A DNA stretch of 5,520 nt, taken from assembly GCA_017631215.1 (NCBI GenBank), contig JAGBTR010000041.1, positions 1 to 5,520 on the forward strand. The letters are read 5' to 3'. Of this stretch, positions 1 to 5,520 are shown one piece after another (the first letter of the stretch is position 1; every line of letters starts with the position of its first letter). The translations under genes and the position numbers were made by a program. This DNA is from Clostridia bacterium (GTDB lineage: Bacteria > Bacillota > Clostridia > Oscillospirales > CAG-272). The notes under the pieces were generated by a model that saw only the letters and a program-made list of their open reading frames with translations, made no database searches and was not told the DNA's origin.

Positions 1-3
1 GCG

Positions 4-567
4 ATGGACGAGGGGCGAGACGTTGAGCCGCTACCGCTCACCCCAGCCGACCGCGCACCGACACAGCCGACCGTTCCCATCCAAGGCACGAAAAAGGCAC
101 GCCGCTCGGCGCTGATGCTGTTGATCCTCGGCGCCCTCCTTCTATTCTTCGGCGCTCGGCTGATGTGGCAGGATCGCCCCACCGACCTTACGGGCGCGAT
201 CGAACGCGAGGACACGCTCGACGAGCTGCTCGCCGTTGCCACGCTGGAGGGGAGCGATGACTGTCTCGTCCTCTACCGCTCGGCAAAGCAGGAGCTCAAC
301 GTCGCGTATCTGATCGGTGATGGCAAGGGAGGCTACACCGTCGAGCAAAGGAAGGAGGACGTCGACCCGCGCATGCGCTACACCTTCGGCGTCGCGGAGC
401 AGGACGTTCGCGCATCCTTTACGCTGGACGCGGAGGACGAAGTCCCCGCCGATGCCGTGTCGGTCATCCCCTTCATCGTCGACGGCGTGTCGATGGTCTT
501 CACCGTGCGTGCTGTCATACACGAGGACGTACACTTCAACTCGTTCACAACGCAGGTAAAACAATAA
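4..567 (+). CDS. Hypothetical single-pass membrane protein
   Basis: I do not recognise this 187-residue protein. The N-terminal 35 residues are polar and proline-rich and end in a basic cluster (KKARR, 30-34). One hydrophobic helix follows at about residues 36-54 (ALMLLILGALLLFFGARLM). The basic cluster before the helix predicts an N-in/C-out signal-anchor topology, placing the remaining ~130 residues outside the membrane. That outer part is acidic, with alternating beta-like strands, one cysteine (Cys87) and no motif I can assign. The ATG at position 4 lies at the window edge, so its ribosome binding site cannot be seen and the real start could be further upstream. The stop is TAA at 565-567. 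The next gene begins 30 bases later with no terminator or obvious promoter between them, so co-transcription is likely. The coding assignment rests on the good start/stop context, GC-rich third positions and the sensible membrane topology; any function would be a guess. Confidence 0.75.
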   Translation: MDEGRDVEPLPLTPADRAPTQPTVPIQGTKKARRSALMLLILGALLLFFGARLMWQDRPTDLTGAIEREDTLDELLAVATLEGSDDCLVLYRSAKQELNVAYLIGDGKGGYTVEQRKEDVDPRMRYTFGVAEQDVRASFTLDAEDEVPADAVSVIPFIVDGVSMVFTVRAVIHEDVHFNSFTTQVKQ

Positions 568-597
568 CATTTCTAAAAACAAAAAGGAGAACTCACC

Positions 598-2079
598 ATG
601 ACCCCTTCCGATATGACCTTCCACCGCCAGTGGTCGATGTCCGTCTACAAGAACCAGAAGCTGATGCTTGGCAAGATGACCTTTTCCAAGGACTTTGTGT
701 CCTGCGTCGCAGGTCCTGCCGGTGAAAAGCCCGAAGCCAACCGCGTGGACGGCGTGATCCGCAACGGCGACATTTACCCCGTTCTCGACCGCGCAGAGGC
801 GACCGAGGAGGCCGTCGCAGACGGCGGCTATACCGTCCGCGGACAGGTCTCGCGCCTGCTCTGCCAGTTCTTCCCCTTCGCCACCTACGCGCTGAACGCG
901 GACCGCAAGAGCGGTTCGGTCGATCTTCTCTTCCACCTGCCTGAGACCGAGGCCGTCATTTCGATGAACGGTGAAGCACTCACGATGGTCTGCGACGGTC
1001 ACACCGAGAGCGTCGACCTGCCCGCCGAGGCAAACGAGGGCGCCGCAATGGTCGTCACCTGCCGTCCCGGCTTCTTTGACGTATATTTCGAAAAGGACAG
1101 CGTCGTTCGTCATCACCACACCTTCGCGGCAGAGTCGTTCTGTCTCTCCCTTGCCTACAAGGCATTCTCGCGCGGCTACGTGGGCGTCGTCATCGACGGC
1201 GAGGCAACCGTCCGTCGCGCCGAGGGCTACATTGACAACGGCATTTCTCTTGCCGACCTGCGCTCCATCCGCTACGAAAACGGCGACGTGATGGTCGAGG
1301 ACGGCAAGGTCTATCTGACCGCCTCCATCCGTATGCACGATGGCACCTTCCAGGGCGTGTTCTCCTGGTTGCCCGGCACGCCCGAGCTGAATCTTGTCGG
1401 TGCCATCTTCTACGATGCAGGCGACGGGCTGTGGTGCGGCGACGTGGCGGCATCCATTCTCTATCACCGCGAAAACAAGCGTTGGATGCTGTGGGTCTGC
1501 TCCTTCTATCACAAGCACATTCTCGCCCACGCCGAGTTCGACGGCGATCCCCGCTTCGGTGTTAACGTCATCGACATCACGCTCACCAAGCCGCACGAGG
1601 GCGACTACGACGTGACCGCCTTTGCCGGCTACGAGGGCGATGAGGATCCCGATTTCTTCTATGACGCCGAGACGGGCAAGTGGCATATGGCGATCTGCCG
1701 TGTCGACCGCACGCCCGGCATCCGCGGCAACTATCGCTACATTTTCTTCGAGTCCGACCGTCCCTTCGACGGCTATACCTACGTCGGTCAAGGACTCGAC
1801 GGTGCCGAGACGGGCGGCTCGTTCGTCCGCACGGGTGGCGAGACGTATTTCATCTGCGGCAACGGCGCCAATTCGGATTACCGCATCTATTCGAAGGACG
1901 GTATGCAAAACGCCAAGTTCGACTTCCCCGACGGCGGCTATCGCGGCTGGGGCACGCTCATCCCCATCAAGCGCGGCTCGCGCGAGCGCTATTTCTGGAT
2001 CACCTTCGATCGCCACAGCGGCAGCCGGTACACATGGAGCTACGGTGACGTGTACGGCTTCGAGGGCATTCTCGAATAA
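598..2079 (+). CDS. Putative cytoplasmic glycoside hydrolase with C-terminal five-bladed beta-propeller (GH43/GH32-like)
   Basis: This 493-residue protein starts at the ATG at 598, preceded by AAGGAG (about 581-589) at good spacing. There is no signal peptide or membrane helix, so it probably acts in the cytoplasm. Residues 1 to about 215 form an unassigned, probably beta-rich module, perhaps a lectin-like sandwich. From about 220 to 493 the sequence repeats a propeller-blade pattern of an Asp/Gly turn followed by aromatic strands: W279-C280-G281-D282 then ILYHRENKRWMLWV; E349-D350-P351-D352 then FFYDAETGKWHMAI; E404-T405-G406-G407 then SFVRTGGETYFICGNG; and GYRGWGTLIPI near the end. In GH43/GH32-type propellers such turns carry the catalytic acids. 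By inference D282, D350/D352 and E404 are the best candidates, although E-T-G-G differs from the usual GH43 E-G-P. It probably shares a transcript with the membrane protein upstream and converges on a GH94 phosphorylase, which favours a role in glycan breakdown. A non-catalytic propeller is possible. The substrate is unknown. Confidence 0.7.
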   Translation: MTPSDMTFHRQWSMSVYKNQKLMLGKMTFSKDFVSCVAGPAGEKPEANRVDGVIRNGDIYPVLDRAEATEEAVADGGYTVRGQVSRLLCQFFPFATYALNADRKSGSVDLLFHLPETEAVISMNGEALTMVCDGHTESVDLPAEANEGAAMVVTCRPGFFDVYFEKDSVVRHHHTFAAESFCLSLAYKAFSRGYVGVVIDGEATVRRAEGYIDNGISLADLRSIRYENGDVMVEDGKVYLTASIRMHDGTFQGVFSWLPGTPELNLVGAIFYDAGDGLWCGDVAASILYHRENKRWMLWVCSFYHKHILAHAEFDGDPRFGVNVIDITLTKPHEGDYDVTAFAGYEGDEDPDFFYDAETGKWHMAICRVDRTPGIRGNYRYIFFESDRPFDGYTYVGQGLDGAETGGSFVRTGGETYFICGNGANSDYRIYSKDGMQNAKFDFPDGGYRGWGTLIPIKRGSRERYFWITFDRHSGSRYTWSYGDVYGFEGILE

Positions 2080-2102
2080 AATCCCTTGTCAAAAAATAAG
2101 AT

Positions 2103-2148
2103 AACAAAAAAGCCGCCTTGTTCAAAATCGAACAAGGCGGCCGTTTTT
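2103..2148. terminator. Bidirectional intrinsic terminator between convergent genes
   Basis: A perfect 12-bp inverted repeat (GCCGCCTTGTTC at 2112-2123 paired with GAACAAGGCGGC at 2130-2141) encloses a 6-base loop. An A-rich run lies to its left (2103-2111) and a T run to its right (2144-2148). It can therefore end transcripts from both sides: the propeller gene, whose stop is at 2077-2079, and the GH94 gene on the minus strand, whose stop is at 2173-2175. Confidence 0.93.
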
Positions 2149-2172
2149 CTATTCAAAGAGCGGTGGGCTGTG

Positions 2173-4347
2173 TTACTGCTCCACAAGCTCCGTCTGACCG
2201 TTCTCGATGGTCAGAACATACGTCTTGCCACCGTAGCGGCGGGTGACCTTGACGTGATCCCAAGCCTTAGGCAGGCAGGGCTTGATCTCGATGCCCGTCG
2301 TCGCACCTGCGTGGAAGCCGATCATATACTCAAGCAGCACCCAGAAGTGCCAAGCGACCGTACCCGTACGGTAGTGGAGACTGGAATAACCGAAGTTCTC
2401 GCTGGGATAGCCGAAGTAGTAGTTGGAGTAGTAGATGGGGATCTGGCGCGTCCAGGTCGGATCGTGGTCGGGGTTGGTGGGCAGCATCGCCATCATCGTG
2501 CTATACGCATCCTCGCCGTCGCCGCGCAGGCAGTCGCCAAGGATCTTGAACATGACCGAATGACAGTAGACCGAGCCGTTCTCGGTGGTACCGGGCTGCT
2601 TGGCACTGACACGACCCCAGATGGGATTATACTTGGTAAAGGGAGGATCGATCAGACGATAGCCGAAGGGGCTCTTCATCGTCTCGATGGTATTGACGAC
2701 CTTCTCAAGTCTCTCGCCCGTTGCCACGCCCGAAATGATCGACCAGGTCTGGGTGTTGAGGAACTTCTGTGCCTCCTCGTCGGTGTGAACGCCGTAGGGG
2801 ATGCCGTCATCGTTGATACCTGCGGCATACCACTCGCCATCCCACAGATGCTCGTTGATGCTCTCCTTGAGGCGGTCTCTCACGCCCGCCAGATACTCAT
2901 CGGGGCGGATAGCCAGCAGGCGATCCAGCGCATACGAGAACGCCATACTGTTCCAGCCCGACTCGCCCTTACCCTTGCGTCCGGGACCGTTGACGGGATC
3001 GTTCCAGTCGCCGTCCAGCATCAGGCAAAGACCGTGCTCACCCATCTGGGTCGCCATATAGCGAGCCGCCTTGAAAAGGTGAGTCAGAATGGACTCGCAA
3101 ATGGGGCTGTCCTTATAGCCGACAAGACGGTCATAAACGCTCGCATCGCCCGTCTTCTCCACCACCTCGATGGTGCAAAGGATGAGCCAGATGCAGGCAT
3201 CGCTGTGGCGCATCAGGCAAAGTCCCCACTCGGGCGCACCGTCGGTGTTGTAGTACTGCTTGATGTGTCCGTTGAAGTCCTGACGCTCCAGAATGCGAAT
3301 GGTACGCTCCAGCGCAAAGTCGGGATCCAAGATCGCAAAGCCGAGGTAATCCTGCAGCTGATTGCGGATGGGGCAATAAGTACCGCCGCGGTTGAGGCGG
3401 GTGAAGTAGGCCAGCTGACGCTTGAGCCAATAGTTGGTCAGATAGTTGAGCTCAGTGTCGGGCGTCTCGACCGTGAGAACCGAGCAACGCTGCTCCCACA
3501 GCGCCTTGAGGGCGTCAAGCTCCTCCTCGACGTTGGGGAAATTGTCGGCGATCTCGTACATCTCGTCCATCGTTGCCGTGCGACCGATCTGGAAGCTGAC
3601 CGATGCGCTCTCACCTGCCGCCAGCGTAAAGGCGTGATGCGTTACACCGAGGGGTGCGACCCAGTCCTGCTCGAAGCTGCCGTTGATGCACTTGCCGTTT
3701 ACAACAGCCGCGGGCATACCCTCGGCGTAGTCGCAGCCGAAGAAGCGCAGGCGGTTACACTCGTACGAGGTGGGCTTGATGTTACTGATCACGTAATCGA
3801 AGCAGATCTGTGCCTTAAACTTCTCATAGTCGTCGTACTTATGGTATCCGGGCAGACCCGTGCGATAGATGAAGCGACCCTGTGCATCGCCTCTTGCCTC
3901 GCACTGCATGGTCATTTTGGCAAACGGGAAAGCGGCAAACGTACCGATCTCAGCCTGCGTCTTGCCCAGGTTGGTCACCTTCATCGTCCAGATCTCTCTT
4001 TTGCCCTTGACCGGCACGAACATACGAACGCTGACCTCAAAATCCTCGAAGCGCTCGGTCAGCTCGGTCTGATACAGACGATGCTCGCAGCGGTACGACT
4101 GACCGTTGCCGCGGCACAGAATATAGGGCTTGCCATTGTAGGTCGCATAAAAATGGTTGTCACCGTTTTTGTGCTTATCGTTGGCAAAGTTGGGAGCCAT
4201 ACGAATGCTCTCGCCCTCCATACGCTGGTTGAGCGCGACGCGATATTCGTCGTTGAACAGATTGTTTTCAAAGGAAGAGGGGGGATACGGCGTTGTGACC
4301 ACGTATGCGCGGCCTTCGTCTTCAAAATATCCGTATTCTTTTTTCAT
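2173..4347 (-). CDS. GH94-family glycoside phosphorylase (cellobiose/chitobiose phosphorylase-like)
   Basis: GH94 enzymes cleave beta-linked disaccharides or oligosaccharides with inorganic phosphate in the cytoplasm, giving a hexose 1-phosphate and a shortened sugar. This 724-residue protein shows the family layout. The N-terminal beta-sandwich opens with the family signature YGYFEDEGRAYVVTTPYPP (5-23). A helical barrel with R328-N-Q-L-Q-D333 resembles the usual R-D-x-x-Q-D. The catalytic segment is D447-W448-N449-D450 followed by G459-K-G-E-S-G-W465, matching the general-acid D-W-N-D motif. Family phosphate-site residues are matched by H596 (in ENGSVYCHS) and T661-G662 (in HYRTGTVAW). The C-terminal RRYGGKTY (703-710) is also typical. 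It is shorter than typical cellobiose phosphorylases (about 800 residues) and its N-terminal region is divergent, so it may belong to a subgroup with another substrate. The ATG at 4347 was chosen because GGAG lies 7 bases upstream. It is convergent with the propeller hydrolase gene and monocistronic as far as can be seen. Confidence 0.9.
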   Translation of the reverse strand: MKKEYGYFEDEGRAYVVTTPYPPSSFENNLFNDEYRVALNQRMEGESIRMAPNFANDKHKNGDNHFYATYNGKPYILCRGNGQSYRCEHRLYQTELTERFEDFEVSVRMFVPVKGKREIWTMKVTNLGKTQAEIGTFAAFPFAKMTMQCEARGDAQGRFIYRTGLPGYHKYDDYEKFKAQICFDYVISNIKPTSYECNRLRFFGCDYAEGMPAAVVNGKCINGSFEQDWVAPLGVTHHAFTLAAGESASVSFQIGRTATMDEMYEIADNFPNVEEELDALKALWEQRCSVLTVETPDTELNYLTNYWLKRQLAYFTRLNRGGTYCPIRNQLQDYLGFAILDPDFALERTIRILERQDFNGHIKQYYNTDGAPEWGLCLMRHSDACIWLILCTIEVVEKTGDASVYDRLVGYKDSPICESILTHLFKAARYMATQMGEHGLCLMLDGDWNDPVNGPGRKGKGESGWNSMAFSYALDRLLAIRPDEYLAGVRDRLKESINEHLWDGEWYAAGINDDGIPYGVHTDEEAQKFLNTQTWSIISGVATGERLEKVVNTIETMKSPFGYRLIDPPFTKYNPIWGRVSAKQPGTTENGSVYCHSVMFKILGDCLRGDGEDAYSTMMAMLPTNPDHDPTWTRQIPIYYSNYYFGYPSENFGYSSLHYRTGTVAWHFWVLLEYMIGFHAGATTGIEIKPCLPKAWDHVKVTRRYGGKTYVLTIENGQTELVEQ

Positions 4348-4360
4348 CATGTACTCCTTT
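4348..4360 (-). promoter_or_regulatory. Ribosome binding site that fixes the GH94 start
   Basis: Read on the minus strand, AAAGGAGT is followed by two consecutive ATGs at 4350 and 4347. The second lies 6 bases after GGAGT, the first only 3, so 4347 is the likelier start. An in-frame ATG further upstream at 4401 has no such site and lies in AT-rich DNA inside the candidate promoter. Confidence 0.8.
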
Positions 4361-4384
4361 CGAATTTTATAACCTTGCACCTTA

Positions 4385-4413
4385 ATCATATCCCCAATCA
4401 CATCTTATGTATA
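4385..4413 (-). promoter_or_regulatory. Candidate housekeeping promoter for the GH94 gene
   Basis: On the minus strand, TATACA (4408-4413, four of six matches to TTGACA) is separated by exactly 17 bases from TATGAT (4385-4390, five of six matches to TATAAT). Transcription would start a short distance before the ribosome binding site. The region upstream is very AT-rich. Other AT-rich hexamers are present, so this is a reasonable but not unique choice. Confidence 0.4.
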
Positions 4414-4451
4414 GAATGTTTTTTGATTAAAAATAAGATTTTTTTAAGATG
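4402..4451. repeat. Short TAAGAT repeats around the GH94 promoter, operator candidate
   Basis: TAAGAT occurs at 4434-4439 and again at 4445-4450, 11 bases apart (about one helical turn). Its reverse complement ATCTTA occurs at 4402-4407, immediately beside the candidate -35. The outer copies extend to a 7-bp inverted repeat (CATCTTA at 4401-4407 with TAAGATG at 4445-4451). The arrangement would suit a regulator controlling the phosphorylase gene, but AT-rich DNA yields such words by chance. Confidence 0.3.
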
Positions 4452-4457
4452 CCCTCC

Positions 4458-4493
4458 AAAAAAACAAAAAGGAGCATCGTGCAAATGCTCCTT
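4458..4493 (-). terminator. Intrinsic terminator of spoVAC
   Basis: A 9-bp stem (AAGGAGCAT at 4469-4477 with ATGCTCCTT at 4485-4493) encloses a 7-base loop. Read on the minus strand it is followed by a T-rich tract (complement of 4458-4470). It begins about 10 bases after the spoVAC stop and ends that transcript before the GH94 promoter region. Confidence 0.9.
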
Positions 4494-4502
4494 CTCGTTC
4501 AT

Positions 4503-4949
4503 TCACCACAGCGTCGTGACCCAGTAGATCACGCCCCAGACCGCCCCCGCGAGCGTGCCGTAGAGCAGCACGGGACCCGCGACAGTGAAGATCTTGGCGC
4601 CCACACCCAGCACCAGCCCCTCGGCGCGGCTGTCGATGGCGGGCGAGACGACCGAATTGGCAAAGCCCGTGATGGGCACGAGCGTCCCCGCCCCCGCAAA
4701 TTTGGCGATCTTGGGAAAGATGCCAAGCCCCGTCAGGAGCGCCGCGATAAAGACGAGCGACACCGAGGCAAGGAGCCCCGCATCCTCCTTGGACAGATGG
4801 CACAGCGCGGTGTAGATATCGTTCAGCCCTTGTGCCAGCGTGCAGATCGCGCCGCCCACCAAAAAGGCGTGCAGGCAATCCTTCACGATGGGGGAGCGCG
4901 GCGCGTGCGCGTCGGCAAAGCGACGATAGGCTTGCTTGTTCATATCCAT
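4503..4949 (-). CDS. spoVAC: Stage V sporulation protein AC (SpoVAC)
   Basis: SpoVAC is an inner-membrane component of the spore SpoVA channel, which moves calcium-dipicolinate into the developing forespore and out at germination; in Bacillus subtilis it is reported to be mechanosensitive. This 148-residue protein is close to the usual length of about 150. A polar N-terminus (1-25) precedes membrane segments at about 28-46 (HAFLVGGAICTLAQGL), 60-78 and 113-145. The family signature AGAGTLVPITGFANS (85-99) is followed by E110-G-L-V-L-G and the K-x-F-x-x-A-G segment (119-125). The N-terminal extension and GFANS rather than SFGNS distinguish it from the related SpoVAE. The start at 4949 is fixed by GGAGGTG (4956-4962) six bases upstream. 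Unlike the usual spoVAC-spoVAD-spoVAE operon, this gene stands alone: a terminator follows directly and a different gene lies beyond. A forespore-type promoter candidate lies upstream. Confidence 0.93.
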   Translation of the reverse strand: MDMNKQAYRRFADAHAPRSPIVKDCLHAFLVGGAICTLAQGLNDIYTALCHLSKEDAGLLASVSLVFIAALLTGLGIFPKIAKFAGAGTLVPITGFANSVVSPAIDSRAEGLVLGVGAKIFTVAGPVLLYGTLAGAVWGVIYWVTTLW

Positions 4950-4977
4950 ATTTCACACCTCCGAAGCATTCTGTCCT

Positions 4978-5006
4978 TATTGTTCCCCGCGAAAACTTTT
5001 TCATAC
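4978..5006 (-). promoter_or_regulatory. Candidate forespore sigma (F/G) promoter for spoVAC
   Basis: On the minus strand, GTATG (5002-5006) matches the sigma-G/F -35 pattern well. GGGAACAATA (4978-4987) fits the sigma-F -10 pattern GGnnAnAHTR at every position. The 14-base spacer is slightly short for sigma-F; counted to the sigma-G -10 frame (AACAATA, five of seven) it is 17 bases, which is acceptable. Family knowledge puts spoVA genes under sigma-G. The site is 29 bases upstream of the start codon. Which sigma factor reads it cannot be decided here. Confidence 0.5.
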
Positions 5007-5010
5007 GGGC

Positions 5011-5039
5011 TTGACACACTCGCCGTTTGCGTATATAAT
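5011..5039 (+). promoter_or_regulatory. Consensus sigma-A promoter of the coiled-coil gene
   Basis: TTGACA (5011-5016) and TATAAT (5034-5039) match the housekeeping consensus perfectly, with the ideal 17-base spacer. The start codon follows 46 bases after the -10, leaving a leader of roughly 40 bases. Constitutive strong expression is the natural inference. Confidence 0.93.
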
Positions 5040-5051
5040 AATGACAGAGCC

Positions 5052-5066
5052 CCGACCGCGCGTCGG
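5052..5066 (+). other. Small leader hairpin ahead of the ribosome binding site
   Basis: CCGAC (5052-5056) and GTCGG (5062-5066) form a 5-bp GC-rich stem with a 5-base loop in the transcript leader, 7 bases before the GAGGTG ribosome binding site. It is too short to be a riboswitch; it could stabilise the 5' end or be chance. Confidence 0.3.
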
Positions 5067-5084
5067 AGAAAGTGAGGTGCCAAT

Positions 5085-5447
5085 ATGGCAAGTACTACCT
5101 GGGACGATATCTGCAAGAGTGTCGGTCAACTGGCCAAGAAAGCAGGTCAAAAAATCGAGGAGCTGTCTGACGTGGCCGCCATCCGTCTCAAAATCTCGGC
5201 ACAGCAAGCAGATCTTGAGGAAGCGTACACCAAGCTTGGTAAGCTGACCTATGAGCATTCCTACGCTGACAAGAGGATCGAGGTTGACAGCCTTGAGATC
5301 AGCCGCGAGATCGCGTCGTGCGTGGAGACCATCACACAGCTGCGCGAGGAGATCGCCGCGCTGAAGGCTAAGATCGCCGCCAAGGCTGAGGCAGAGTTTG
5401 AGGGCGAAGCCGAGGAACAGACCGAGGACGACAAGGATTCCGAATAA
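5085..5447 (+). CDS. Small acidic coiled-coil protein of unknown function
   Basis: This 120-residue protein starts at ATG 5085, with GAGGTG (5074-5079) five bases upstream. It has no signal peptide or membrane segment. Two amphipathic helical stretches (about 10-60 and 66-104) carry heptad-like hydrophobic spacing, for example LKISAQQADLEEAYTKLGKL and TITQLREEIAALKAKIAAK, and predict a coiled coil. Residues 101-120 form a strongly acidic tail. From memory, Clostridia commonly encode similar small proteins (helical N-terminus, an L-Y-x-x-I/L-G-K-like motif, Glu-rich coil) that end in a CxxC zinc ribbon. Here the tail has no cysteine pair; the only cysteines are C10 and C79. The perfect sigma-A promoter and strong terminator mark it as a monocistronic, probably well expressed gene. 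Its divergent neighbour is spoVAC, but nothing in its own sequence indicates a sporulation role. Confidence 0.88.
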   Translation: MASTTWDDICKSVGQLAKKAGQKIEELSDVAAIRLKISAQQADLEEAYTKLGKLTYEHSYADKRIEVDSLEISREIASCVETITQLREEIAALKAKIAAKAEAEFEGEAEEQTEDDKDSE

Positions 5448-5457
5448 TCGAAGCTCT

Positions 5458-5494
5458 AAGGAGGAGATCACCCCGACGGTGCTCCTCCTTTTTT
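5458..5494 (+). terminator. Intrinsic terminator of the coiled-coil gene
   Basis: AAGGAGGAG (5458-5466) pairs with CTCCTCCTT (5482-5490). After a two-base bulge, CACC (5469-5472) pairs with GGTG (5478-5481) around a CCGAC loop. A T run follows (5489-5494). It lies 10 bases after the stop codon. The remaining ~26 bases to the window end hold nothing recognisable. Confidence 0.92.
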
Positions 5495-5520
5495 ATTCCC
5501 GCTTATTTTTTTGTCAAACC

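Noticed and set aside
142..2016. 624-codon open frame on the minus strand
   Set aside because: It is codon-aligned antisense to the membrane protein and propeller genes and exists only because those genes lack TTA, CTA and TCA beyond position 144. Its translation is a low-complexity Val/Ala/Gly/Asp-rich sequence without a fold signature, it spans two genes, and it crosses the intergenic ribosome binding site.
4348..4401. Upstream start for the GH94 protein at 4401, adding 18 residues
   Set aside because: The extension is translated from AT-rich DNA that contains the candidate promoter and the AAAGGAGT ribosome binding site. The family signature YGYF begins directly after the start at 4347.
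2086..4527. 813-codon open frame on the plus strand
   Set aside because: It is codon-aligned antisense to the GH94 gene, runs through the bidirectional terminator and beyond into spoVAC, begins with TTG without a ribosome binding site, and shows no family motif. The minus-strand frame carries clear GH94 signatures.
4503..4949. Assignment as SpoVAE instead of SpoVAC
   Set aside because: SpoVAE proteins are nearer 115 residues, begin directly with the first membrane helix and carry SFGNS. This protein has the polar N-terminal extension, the GFANS motif and the length of SpoVAC.
5040..5084. Riboswitch or attenuator in the leader of the coiled-coil gene
   Set aside because: The leader is only about 40 bases with a single 5-bp hairpin and no T run, too small for a known ligand-binding structure.
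4444..5091. Open frames of 208 and 215 codons overlapping spoVAC on both strands
   Set aside because: Both are shadows of spoVAC in other frames. They cross its terminator or its upstream promoters and give Arg-rich translations without motifs.
5001..5471. 156-codon minus-strand frame over the coiled-coil gene
   Set aside because: It is a codon-aligned shadow of the coiled-coil gene. It starts inside the terminator hairpin and has no ribosome binding site consistent with a real gene.

Overview
The window looks like chromosomal DNA of a fairly GC-rich, spore-forming Firmicute of the class Clostridia. The evidence is a recognisable SpoVAC spore-membrane protein, strong AGGAG-type ribosome binding sites, A-tract/T-tract hairpin terminators and AT-rich intergenic DNA between GC-rich genes. 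The sequence alone does not support a genus.

Layout, left to right. (1) Positions 4-567 (+) encode an unrecognised single-pass membrane protein. (2) 30 bases downstream, positions 598-2079 (+) encode a 493-residue protein without a signal peptide. Its C-terminal half looks like a five-bladed beta-propeller glycosidase (GH43/GH32-like) and its N-terminal half is an unassigned, probably beta-rich module. (3) A perfect 12-bp hairpin flanked by A and T tracts (about 2103-2148) separates this pair from the convergent gene at 2173-4347 (-), a divergent GH94-family disaccharide/oligosaccharide phosphorylase. (4) After an AT-rich promoter region comes spoVAC (4503-4949, -), alone between its own promoter and terminator. 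(5) Divergent from spoVAC, positions 5085-5447 (+) encode a small acidic coiled-coil protein with a near-ideal housekeeping promoter and a strong terminator.

Functionally there are two units. The left 4.3 kb is probably a cytoplasmic carbohydrate-degradation locus: the propeller protein and the phosphorylase face each other across a shared terminator and could act on related glycans, but no substrate can be read from the sequence. The right 1 kb pairs a forespore-type gene (spoVAC) with a vegetatively expressed coiled-coil gene. Their candidate promoters lie back to back with about 4 bp between the -35 elements.

The four complete genes share a codon signature: none uses TTA, CTA or TCA. This leaves the complementary strand open over long, codon-aligned stretches and creates very long spurious antisense reading frames. 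No mobile element, CRISPR array, tRNA or rRNA was seen. I do not see a clearly new multi-gene system. The most unusual items are the GH94/propeller pair, the orphan spoVAC and the back-to-back promoters.
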